The position numbers and the translations under genes are program-made. Below the pieces are notes generated by a model, which was not told where the DNA came from, searched no databases, and saw nothing but the letters and a program-made list of their open reading frames with translations. From the NCBI GenBank assembly GCA_963921825.1, contig OY997594.1:2733001-2797000 (forward strand): 64,000 nucleotides of DNA, written 5' to 3'. The stretch is from Erodium maritimum (taxonomy: Eukaryota > Streptophyta > Magnoliopsida > Geraniales > Geraniaceae). Shown one piece after another: positions 44,440-54,447 of the stretch; the first letter of the stretch is position 1, and each line of letters begins with the position of its first letter.

Positions 44440-46088
44440 AGCTTCTAGAAACAAGGTGTAATCGCGACAAAATAACAAATGTATTGTTTAACTTGTTATT
44501 TATTATTTTTTAAAACGGTTATGAGATCAAGATACATTAATGCAAAACATGGTTATAAAAGGATCGAGGTTTGGGTTCCGAATATAGTCCGAGTCTTTCT
44601 CAGGATATCCGACGCTCTTGAACCCGTAGAATTATTCTGCTTAGCCTTCACAGACACACAATTAATTGAGATCCCTTCCGACCGTCTCAAAAACAAAGGG
44701 AAAGTCAAACCAACATCAAAATCCAAAACAAACAGAAAATAAATTGTCCAACAACCGAAATAAGTTAAACATCCCAAACTATAACGATAAAACTCATAAA
44801 GTAAACATAAATAAAGTGCTTTGATTGCGGCTTTCCCGAGACTTCCCAGCACCGGCTAACCTGGGTCTGTGGGTATAGGTCTCCTATCGACCGTCCCACC
44901 CCGCTTGGTTTCCTCATTGCTCCCAACCAAAAGAGGTTGTGACACCTCCGTCTGTGGAAGGACCTCGTCCTCGTCTTTCCAGTCTAGCACCAGAGCATGT
45001 ATGCCTACCTGCGTCTTCGGATTTGGATCCGCCACCACCATTGTTGAACATATCGACCTCGTAAAGGGTGAGGCCTCCAAAGTTCCTTGCGTTCGAGACG
45101 GAGGCCGACCGGTTTCTGCATAGGGGTGTCGGAGGTCCGGCCAGTCCAGTCCTAGCGTTGTTGTCGGTGACTGAGACCGAGAGGATTCTCGACCTGCTTC
45201 AGCGTGGGGGCGGCAAGGATTCGGCCTGTCCGATACCTACGTTGCTGCGCTTGGCCGAGAATGAGAGGGTTCATGAGAAACCTTCGACGTAACTCCGGTT
45301 CAATAGCTATGGCCATGCAGCGTCGACGACATCTCCGGCTAGATCGAGATCGATAAGGAAAAGACACGAAGGAAGTCTATATCAGGTAGGAGGGGCCACT
45401 TCTTTAATATTCGATGAGTCTCGATTTTGCGCACCTGTCTAAAATATGACCATGATACATACTAATTTTGTACAAGTGGCTCAAGTGCACATTAAAAAAA
45501 CAATTGTACCGGTACATTACATCCTAAAATGGTAAGAAGATATAATATTGAAGAAACAGAAGGGTCTAGATAGGAAATAAATAAATACAGGTGGCAGTTC
45601 TCGGTAGAGTGTAGGTAGGTCAAAGCGCAAAAGGTCAAAAGAGGTACTAGATTGGGGATGTTTTTGGAAACTTGTGGACGTGGCGTTTCCATAATGAGGT
45701 TTGTTTGAACAATGTTTGGCGGGTCAAAGGACACGTGTGGTGACAAGTTTTGGACTTACGTGTGACGTGTCCTTGAGTGTCGGATTCGGACAAGTAGGAG
45801 TGTAGGATCGGTGTTGTGGCTCGTTCTGGTACAAAGAGAAAGTGCTTTTTTTATGACACGTGCTTGTAATAATTGTCGTGTAGGTGGCACTCTCTAAGAA
45901 CAGCTCCATTGCCAGCTATTTTTGTTGCACAAGTCCAGATTTTTTAATTTTCGTCTATATTGTTAAACGTGGCCACAAAGTTTATGCTAGGGATAAATTT
46001 TCATCTTTTTCTTGGATCTCGTCTCGTCTATTCACTCCTCTCACCCTCATCTCTTTCGACAGTTACTCTTTGGATTTCTTCTTAGGAC
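44440..46088. other. Spacer, mixed composition, no recognised gene
   Basis: The 44860-45370 part is GC-richer, with overlapping short frames in several phases (for example one at 45068-45292 containing AFETEADRFLHRG), but no domain I recognise. It may be a degraded insertion. The rest is AT-rich. CACGTG words near 45731 and 45858 are isolated. Confidence 0.45.
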
Positions 46089-46530
46089 GATCAGGTTAGG
46101 GATCACAAATGTTCTGCTACCTTACCACCAATTACGATAGTTCTGTCGCGGTCCTTCATCACCTCTATCACTCTATGGACCGTCAGTTTCATCGAGAGAA
46201 CGAGAATGGTTCTACCGACCCGACCTCTATAGATCCGTATACTACCTCTCACTCCCATCTTCTCCGACAATCACTTTGTGGATCCTTTCGTGAAAGGATC
46301 AGGTTAGGGATTAAAAGCGTTCTACTACTTCACCCCTCTTGTGATAGCTCCATCGTGGTCCCTCACCACCTCTATCACTCTATTGACCGCCAGTTTCATC
46401 GGGAGAACGAGAATGATTCCACCGATCCGACCACTATGAATCTATATACTAGGTCTTTTCGATCCCCGACCTGATATTGGGATCAACAGTTGATTTTAAA
46501 GACGTGGTCGACGATAAAAGACGATGGTGT
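46089..46530. repeat. Tandem repeat, unit about 208 bp, two copies
   Basis: GATCAGGTTAGGGAT starts units at 46089 and 46297. GTCAGTTTCATCG-AGAGAACGAGAA type words and CACCTCTATCACTCTAT recur at the same spacing. A related single unit lies near 1640-1880. A 121-codon open frame across it is an effect of the repeat. Confidence 0.8.
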
Positions 46531-46589
46531 CTCCTCTTAATTATCGACATCAACAAATGGAAGATCGGGAACAGTGTTATGCTGGCAAC

Positions 46590-46715
46590 TACCGCACCCA
46601 TTTTGGGCCCATGAGCCCAATAAACCCCCTTTCAAACCTTTGGCCCACATTGAAAAGAATAAATACCCATTTTGGGCCCATGAGCCCAAATAAACACCCA
46701 CATTAAAAATACTTC
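46590..46715. repeat. Short direct duplication beside tRNA-Ala
   Basis: ACCCATTTTGGGCCCATGAG occurs at about 46597 and again at about 46667, each followed by CCCAATAAAC-type sequence. It lies immediately downstream (minus sense) of the tRNA. Confidence 0.75.
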
Positions 46716-46722
46716 ATAAATA

Positions 46723-46795
46723 TGGAGATGCAGGGGATCAATCCCTGTACCTCTCGCATGCAAAGCGAGCACTCTACCATTTGAGCTACATCCCC
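46723..46795 (-). tRNA. tRNA-Ala (anticodon TGC), T-loop diverged
   Basis: The 73-nt cloverleaf has acceptor GGGGATG paired with CATCTCC (plus A), D-arm GCTCAAATGGTAGAGTGC, and anticodon stem CTCGC/GCGAG around TTTGCAT. The T-arm is CAGGG-ATTGATC-CCCTG. The T-loop should read TTCGATC, so two invariant positions (54 and 56) are changed, which also alters the internal B box. Stems are intact. It may be a weakly expressed or decaying copy. Confidence 0.85.
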
Positions 46796-46954
46796 AACTA
46801 ATGGTCACATACAAATACATTTATATAACAAAATTCTTAACCATATAGTTTTCAGAATCTACCAATACATCAAAAACAAATATGTATAGCTTATTTACTG
46901 ACTCAAACTGGTTCACATTAGAGAGAAATGTGAACAAAACAAAAAATTGGAGCC

Positions 46955-47170
46955 ATGAGCTTTGGGGTGGAGATGGTTATGGCCGTGGCCGGACTTTGGG
47001 CCGTGTTCCTGAGGCCGTTGCTGATGAGATACGCCGGAGAGATGATGGAGGTCATGGGCTACGCCGTGGACCGGATCGTCCGGGGCCGGCCGTCCTTCGT
47101 CCGGTCCATATCTTCCATACTCTGCCTCTTTCCTCCATTGGCATTAGGAGGCTCTATGTGTAAAGTTTAA
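46955..47170 (+). CDS. Possible 71-residue hydrophobic protein, unknown
   Basis: The frame opens MSFGVEMVMAVAGLWAVFLR and ends at 47170. It has one likely membrane segment (residues 5-20), an amphipathic middle and a second hydrophobic patch near the end (SILCLFPPLALGG). Third positions are strongly G/C, unlike the AT-rich surroundings, which favours real coding. I know no family for it and see no TATA box. A chance frame in a GC-rich insertion is the alternative. Confidence 0.35.
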   Translation: MSFGVEMVMAVAGLWAVFLRPLLMRYAGEMMEVMGYAVDRIVRGRPSFVRSISSILCLFPPLALGGSMCKV

Positions 47171-48569
47171 GCTTTTGGTCAATGTTTGTTGTGTAACTTT
47201 GTTTTCGTAACGCCTAATTTGTTCGTGACTACGATCTATGACCGGTTGTTGGATGTCTGGATCAGGGGTGAGCATCGGTCGGTTAACTGTTTAACGATGG
47301 GTTTGGGGTTTTGTTTTGCTTTAGACGGTTGATCTTATCGGTTTTACACCGACGCTTTTACGGGCTGGTTCTCGGTTGAACCGGCTACCACCTATTCGGT
47401 TAATCGGATTTTCTGTCTCGATTAACCGTTTGTTACCAATCTATCAGAAGATTGTGTTTTGGTTGAGCGAGGCATTGGTATAATGTGGATTTAGTGAAGA
47501 TCGAGGGCCGTAACGGTCATGGTCTCTTGATAAAAGTTGTAGATCTCTGAATTGCTTCGATTTGATATAAAATATGAAGAAATCAGAATTTGTATAAAGA
47601 ACTTATTCCCTTCGCAAAATCAGCCAGCCTCCAAAACTTTTTAAACCGATTTTTTTCTCTATTTTAGCCATTATTCGATTAAAGAACCTACAAAACACAA
47701 TGAGAGAGACAATCGAGTAACGAGATAAAAGTTGACCAAATTATCCAATCTCGAGACTAAAATGCTCAAGAATGTGGGTTGAAAACATCTAGAATCAATG
47801 CAATTCATGACCACATCAAGTGTCTCTTCCAGTAGATTAATAAAAGGGAGACAAGAAATAATTGATGTACGTATGATGAATTTCGAATCCATATCAAATA
47901 GTACGTTATTGTTCTTTGCCATCTTATTTCGTGATGGTTGTAAGTCTTAATCAATTACATATACACCGCCAAGATTATATATTAGAGATGAGTAAAAATG
48001 TGATAGTTATTTGTTGATTTATAAACTACAATCTTATCAAACCCTTATCGTTTAGATTTTTCATATCCATGTCCCGTACTGGACATCCGATCTCCTACGA
48101 TATGACCGATGATAATATGAGACGGGTTATAAAAATTTTAACAAGATAAAGGACGGACTTCCTCCGCTTCTGTTACGACATACACATATAATAAAAGATC
48201 AATACCTCGTGAACCATATTTTGGGGACAATATTTTTTAAGAACACCATTGCTTCACAACAATTATCTGTTGGGCCGAACGGTAATGGGTTTTGGGCCTC
48301 GAAGTGCCCAATAAACACAGATCGGTCCACGATAACGGCCCATCAACCTCATGTTAGCTGGGATGGGCCCATTGTGATTATACGTATACACGTGTTTCAA
48401 ATTATACGTAATCACATGCTCGTGTTGCTCTGTTTATACCTTTACTTCTACGCCCTTAGCTTAAACAGGCTGTTCGGAATCAAGCCACGTGGTGTGTCTA
48501 TGTATCATTGTATACAAACTAAACTCCAATCATGATCATTTTTTTATTTTTTCTTAATAATTTTTCATA
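47171..48569. other. AT-rich spacer without a recognised gene
   Basis: An hAT-like end (CAGGGGTGAGCATCGGTCGG) begins near 47263 with CGGTT-rich sequence to about 47430, like family K in style, but no matching right end is found. Nothing else is supported. Confidence 0.45.
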
Positions 48570-48815
48570 TTTAACACTCCCCTCACGTGTAGGACTGGAC
48601 ATCTACACGTGGGTCATAGCAGGACTGGACATCTGCATATGGGTCGGAGACCACATGGTGGAGGCGACAAACAGGTCGTGAGCCGAACCAGCTCTGATAC
48701 TATGTTAAAGCCATATCCAACCCAAAAACTCGAACTGATGGGTGGAGGCACTAAGATGTATATCAAGGGGTCAGTTAATTCTCACACTTTCGATGTCGGA
48801 CACACACTTCAACAC
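48570..48815 (-). mobile_element. TRIM-type LTR relic, copy 2
   Basis: On the minus strand TGTTGAAGTGTGTGTCC starts a terminal repeat of about 110 bp. A TATCAGAGC primer-site-like word follows directly, then a short non-coding interior and a GAGGGGAGTG purine tract. Only one terminal repeat is clear, so the element is incomplete. It shares most of its length with the relic at 27070-27424 and is old. Confidence 0.65.
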
Positions 48816-48839
48816 ATCGGAGTGCGCAAAATACTGACA

Positions 48840-49110
48840 CGTATTTTTTTCGTGTATGTTGACCGTTGTTGTAGCGTAGTTGACTGCGCGCACTCGCACA
48901 CAAAACGGGGCGGTACTTTACATAACAAAGTGTTGATACCTTCCATATCAAGGTGCTTATACTTTGCATAACAAAGTGCTTACTACATACATAGTGCTGA
49001 TATTATATGCAAAGTGTTGGTATCTTACACGTAATGGTATTGATGTCTTATATACATAAGTGTTGGTATCTTGTGCAATGCAGGCGTGGTCAACACGCGT
49101 TACAGTGCAG
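48840..49110. repeat. Degenerate short-unit array
   Basis: AAGTGTTGATACC, AAGTGCTTATAC, AGTGCTGATAT, AAGTGTTGGTATCTTAC and similar words recur every 25-35 bp. The same vocabulary recurs at 51780-52200 (AATGTTGATACCTTACATAC, AAGTGTTGGTAC). They are probably two remnants of one satellite-like family. Confidence 0.6.
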
Positions 49111-49933
49111 TTAAAGGTGCAAAAAATTTTACGTTATTTATGAAATTACCAGCGCACGAGTGGCAAGATCCGAGCGTTCTGATCTTAGGAATCCGATAAG
49201 GTTTGGTTGACCCGTAGTTGTACTCAAAATAAAATAATAATTAAATATAATCGATTACAAAAATATCAAAAACATGTGTAGATCATGAGATGATAGTAGC
49301 ATCAATATGTAACGCCACGACATGTTATTGAAAAACATATTGATGTACTTATGTATCCTTACAATTGAGATATTCAATTATTAATTTATGGGACAACTTG
49401 TTTTTAGCAATGATCAATGATTAGAGTTGACAAATCGACAACGATGATGTTTCATCAACTATGTCGTATTTAATCATCAATTGATATGTTCCAAAGTGTT
49501 CTTATAGTCCACACGAACTAATCAAGGGGGAGTGGTCGTCCATCACACGGTCGAGGGCAACGAGTTGATTTAAAGTAGGTTTTGTTTTTGTTCATGATTT
49601 GATTTGATTCTTTTTTTGTTTGTAACTTTCAAAGTCATGACAATACTCCGATTGTGGAAGGAGTGTTGTGGAAGGAGAGTTGATGTGTTATGTGTGGGAC
49701 TTATGTTTTTAGGCGTTTGTTTCTCGGATACCGACGATCAGAATCAGATGATAGAGTATCGAGATGGTCTGGGCGGTTGGATCCCAAGGAGACATGATCT
49801 TGTTTCAAGCTTTTTCTGTTCTTTGTTGTTAGGTTTAGGTTTTGTTGTGGTCTCTTCGGGCCAAATAATTGTACCTGTTATTTAGTTTGGTCGGTTTGGG
49901 TTTATCCTAAATAACTGCACTTGTTGCAGCTTG

Positions 49934-50013
49934 GTGTGCATCGGTTGCACGTTTGTGTGCATCGGCTGCACGTTTGTGTGCATTGGTTGTACTTTGATGT
50001 GCATGTTATGTGG
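49934..50013. repeat. 21-bp minisatellite, three to four units
   Basis: GTGTGCATCGGTTGCACGTTT repeats exactly every 21 bp at 49934, 49955 and 49976, with drift in the third and a partial fourth unit. The minus-strand translation is a false cysteine-rich peptide. Confidence 0.85.
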
Positions 50014-53000
50014 CACTTATGGTATGCACTTTGTTGTATTTTTGGCGTGCACGTTATGGTTGCACGTTCTGGACGCGTTATGTTGCGTTGCATGTTTCGA
50101 TTAGGGGTCGGTAATATTATGGTCTAGCTTGTTTGGAGTCTGTAATATTTACAGTTGTTCTTATGCAATCAACGATTGTAAGTTGTGAATGGTCGTTTGT
50201 ATGTCTTCACCGAGTGATCTATAAAATCCAACAATACTTCGTCTTCCTAAAAAAAGCTTTCAAAATAAATTATTATTATTTTGTAAATACCGGACGTTTT
50301 ATATTATTTTTTTACACGTTCGATTTTCTGCCTCATATCATAGATGTATGAGGCATTACATAGGTAGCTGAAGGATGTATACCCTAAATATTACAATTGA
50401 ATCTATTTCTAAATTAATTACAGCAAAATTATGTTTTGATAAATTTGATATATAATCTCATACATATTTGGATAATTAACAACATTAACTGCATCGAGAA
50501 GTAACCCCTCAAACAATATCACTGTAACAAGGTTTGTTGAAAATTTTGGGTTGTTAAAGTAAATACGGTTTTAGGAATATCGAAACTATTTTGAGTCCTC
50601 GTTATGATAACAAAGTTTCACGTCCTATCGGGATTACTTTTTTCCCTATTCTTTTCGATTGGTTCTGTTTTTAATCCTTGTTTTGTTTATTTATTTATTT
50701 CTTTTTAATAAAAAGAAAATAAAAATATATCATTTTCTCTAGATATTTTAGGGCAGTATATAAGTTCCCTAGAATTACGGGTCATACCCATAATCCAACC
50801 ATGAAACCACAAGTTCTCATACGGCTTATATATCTACACGTGTTGTAATTCTCTTACAACCTCATATTATAGTACAATACACAACATGTTAATCTGAGCT
50901 GTCTTCGGACAATTTTAGCATCCTTACGTGGTCTCGCTGCCTCCACCGTCCCTGCTTTTCCGAAGTTTCTTAGCTTTGTCGTGAAACAATGCATTGATTA
51001 ATATATTATTAATCTTTAATTAAGTTGAGCTCTGCACGACCTCCACAAGCTCTTAATGTCCAATAATGAGCTGTGATCGTGCAAGTCTTCACAGACATAA
51101 CATGTTTCTACACGTAACTCGATGCTCTTCGAATATCCAGGGAATAGAGCTCAATAATGACGTCATTAGTCAGAGTAAATTACGTTGACATATCTTATAA
51201 TATATGTATTTAATAGATAAATACCTTAATATTTATTCATAACGAAAGTTTATCAGGAACTAATACCCAGTAACAAAAATCAAAATACATATTGGGGTAT
51301 TTATCTGTACGTTAAATGCGTATAATACGAGGTATGTCAACGTAATTTCTCCTTAATATATGCACAGTGCACGTAATGTGTGAACAAGCAAAACTTTTTA
51401 TTTTACGGTGTGAGCTTAGAAAAATTGTAAACTACACGGTTGTGTTTTGTGAAAATTGTATACCATACAATTAGGTTTCACTTTAATAATGATAAATGAT
51501 TGGAGGGTATAAAAGTAAATTCAAATGTCGTATCCGAGAGTGCATCAAGTAGAAACCAGATAGGTATGACAAGAAAATATCTGGATTTAGTTCATTTCGA
51601 TTGACAGTCGATTTTGTATCTCAAAAACTAGACCGTGAATCGATGAAGTACGGTTCATCAAATTTGCATCGAATTTTAACCAATTTGTCATGTTCCATGC
51701 ATAAATCGTTTGGTTCGATTCGATTATAGTTTTTAGTTTTATTATCCACTTTTTGTATATATAAGGTTGGTATACAGTAAAAATAGTATTTATTGTGTAA
51801 ACTGCGAACTCACAAAAGAGCGACGTGTGTCTTTTGCACACGCGCAACTTTGGTACTCTACATGCAAAATGTTGATACCTTACATACAAAAGAAACAAAG
51901 TGTTGGTACAATATATATACAAGTATTGGTATCTTACATACACAAACGCTGGTACCGACATGTAAAGTTGAGGTACCAAGTATCAGCACTTATTATGCAC
52001 GAAAAATGACACATGTCAGTATTGTTGACGGGTACCAGCGCTTTGCATGTTTGTACAAGCACTTTTCTTGCGCGAAAAAAGACATGTGCCAACTTTTATA
52101 TAAGATATCAACACTTTGTAGGGGGTACCAGAGCGATGTGTGTGCGAACTGGAGGTACGCACATACACAAAAGACATGTGTCGTCCTCTTATAAATTTAC
52201 AGTTTGTACAATAAAATTACGTTCTCATTCGATACCGAACCTATATACACAGAATTGAAAAAAAAACGTATTTATTAACAGTGATGGGCTGGACACCATG
52301 TGAGGGCTAGGGGTATTGCAGTAAATATGTTGTTAATTTTAGCTGTAATTATCTGACAGGTTGTCTTTAATGGGCTTTTATCCCTTCATATGAAAGCCCA
52401 TTTGACACCGAAGCCCAAAAGGGTTAATTTAGTAAAAAATATTAAGAGGTCGTAAGAAACTATTAATTGAAATAGTCAAATTTGAAACCTCAAACATTTG
52501 TCCCTAAAAGAGAGAAGAAGCGAAATAGCTGTTAAAACGAATGGTGGGCTAGCTTTAAGCTATAAATGACAATTTTTAAAGTATTATATTTGGATTGTTC
52601 ATATGAAGCAACAAATTTGTTTTCCTAGAAAAATCGTATACATCGTTTCTTTGTAACGAACGTGTTTTGGTGTAGAGCGTTTTCAGAGAATTCGTTTCAA
52701 TAAGGTTACATACTCTTGATCTCGAGTTTTATGCACACAGGACCTTGGAATGTGATTGCATGGACATTTCGGGACCTTGTTGATTGATTGAGGATGTTCT
52801 TCTCTATTAAGTTGTTGCATGTAAGCCTTGATGATTGTTATATATACATCAATTCTGAATTAAATAGGTGAATAAACATAAAATGCGAATGTGTGGAATA
52901 AAAATATTATGTTTGGTTGAAAAAAAATCGGAAAATGATGGTTTTCTACACCGAGAGGAGCACCGCCTATGTGCTTTGACCGCATGTAGTTATGGGCCAA

Positions 53001-53039
53001 CGCCTTTGATGTATCGATGTACATCCGCACGAAGCTGAC
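50014..53039. other. Gene-poor AT-rich stretch
   Basis: It contains a small fold-back at about 51171-51353 (AAATTACGTTGACATATC faces GGTATGTCAACGTAATTT) and the second degenerate array at 51780-52200. No gene is supported between 47.2 and 54.4 kb apart from relics. Confidence 0.55.
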
Positions 53040-53330
53040 ATGATTCACCATCAGATGAGCGTTGGGGGCTTCGCTGTGCTTACAAGCCAATGGGGTTTGT
53101 GTGGGGGATACTCTGAAAATGCGTTTCTGGAAGGATCTCCTCCAGCCTCTTCGTTGTTCTATCGTGTTTCGATTCCCAAGTCATGCCTTACCGGTGGGGG
53201 TCCGATTCAGGTGCGAGCCCTCCCGGTCTTCTTCTTCATATACAGGAGGGTTGGTCATACTGACCAGGATTGTCCGACCAATCTATCGGGACACGTCTGT
53301 TGAGAATGGGGGGGGGGGGGGGACCGATTT
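53040..53330 (+). pseudogene. LINE ORF1 remnant with zinc-knuckle trace
   Basis: Frames spanning 53062-53303 read FWKDLLQPLRCSIVFRF, then VRALPVFFFIYRRVGHTDQD followed by CP. This matches the plant L1-type LINE ORF1 region before and across its CCHC knuckle (usual F-C-x2-C-G-x-x-G-H-x4-C). The first two cysteines of the knuckle are lost and the frame shifts at least once. A run of 15 G residues (53308-53322) ends it. The downstream frame 53359-53703 may be part of the same insertion but is not recognisable. Confidence 0.6.
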
Positions 53331-53703
53331 TATCTGATGACGGAGGAGGTCAAAGATTTTGAACGAACCCAATCCTACTAAAACATCACTTTACTTTAGA
53401 TGTGATGGAGAGTATTGTGCCCATCCCAACGAGACACCACTACTGAAGCCTGCTATTCTAATTATGGACCCAACATGTGGCCCGGACGAGCTGTTCACAC
53501 AGAACCTGATTCGGATAAGACTTGGCGGGGACCTGGCGATAAGGCTCGGTCTCTTGACTAATCTGGTAGGAGACCCGATGAGGTTGTTCAAGGAAGCCTA
53601 TATAGATTCCCCAAGGCATCCCTTCTCCCCTGATTCTCTATGGGGACTCAATCAAGTAGCTATTCGGCCAGGTCAGGCGACCTATTTGTCCGATACAAAA
53701 TAG

Positions 53704-54443
53704 GAGAGGCGCACACAGCGCCTCACTAACAGCTCTACAAGAAGTGGGCACCAGATGCAGACCTTACATGTTTTATCTAACAAGGAGTAAGAGGCAAGAT
53801 CTGTAAAGAAGCTTCGCCCTAGTCAATGAGGCCTCCATCTGCAACCGTCATCTTACGGGTTTCTTCTGAGTCAACTAACATCCTCCAATCAATATATGAC
53901 GAGCCCTTATCAAGAAGACGACATACTTTCAATCACTTCAATTAAATTTTATCGAGGCGTAAATGATCGCGCACTCAACCACCCCTTTAATACTATTGTC
54001 AAAGACGACAAACCAACTCGTCATCCAACTCTATTGATTGATTTATTTCATTACTCACTCCAAAGAAACTGAAAAAAAAAGCGCCTAATTGTTTGAAAAT
54101 GACCCATTTACCCCCAAACTACAAAATGTCAGGAAAGCTCCATCTAACCGAAACCAAACTCAGAAAATTCATTTTCTTCCTCTTTCTCCCATTTTCTCTC
54201 GCCATTTAACAGCGATTCCAATCTGCAAATCCCAAATCTCCACACGACAACATCACCGAGCTCCATCTCCTTTAATGCCCCAACCATAGGGCTTCATCGG
54301 ATCTGAATCCATCGATACCCACTTCGTTCCGTGCCAGTTCTGGTCCGATCTCGGTTCCGTCGGGATCGAATCAAACCCAGAAGGGGTTTCCGATCGGATC
54401 GATTCCTGGGCATTTTCATTGAAATGGGAATGCCCAATATACG
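53704..54443 (+). promoter_or_regulatory. Promoter and leader of the WDR44-like gene
   Basis: AT-rich to 54080, then a pyrimidine-rich leader. No clear TATA box is visible. A seven-codon upstream frame (54424-54447, MGMPNIR) ends with a TGA that overlaps the main ATG as ATGA. Confidence 0.5.
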
Positions 54444-54447
54444 ATGA
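54424..54447 (+). other. Upstream ORF overlapping the WD40 start codon
   Basis: ATG at 54424 opens seven codons closed by TGA at 54445-54447, and the main start is 54444-54446. A 4-nt ATGA stop/start overlap allows re-initiation and may set a low basal translation rate. This is inferred from layout only. Confidence 0.6.

Noticed and set aside
46109-46474. 121-codon plus-strand frame with internal repeats
   Set aside because: It is an open frame across the 208-bp tandem repeat. The two halves repeat HHLYHS-x-DRQFHRENEN only because the DNA is duplicated.
49902-50093. Minus-strand cysteine-rich peptide (C-T-Q-T-C-S-R-C repeats)
   Set aside because: It is the translation of a 21-bp minisatellite whose period is a multiple of three. 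There is no signal peptide or gene context.
53359-53703. 114-codon frame after the LINE ORF1 trace
   Set aside because: It may be part of the same insertion, but no domain is recognisable, so it is not called as a gene.
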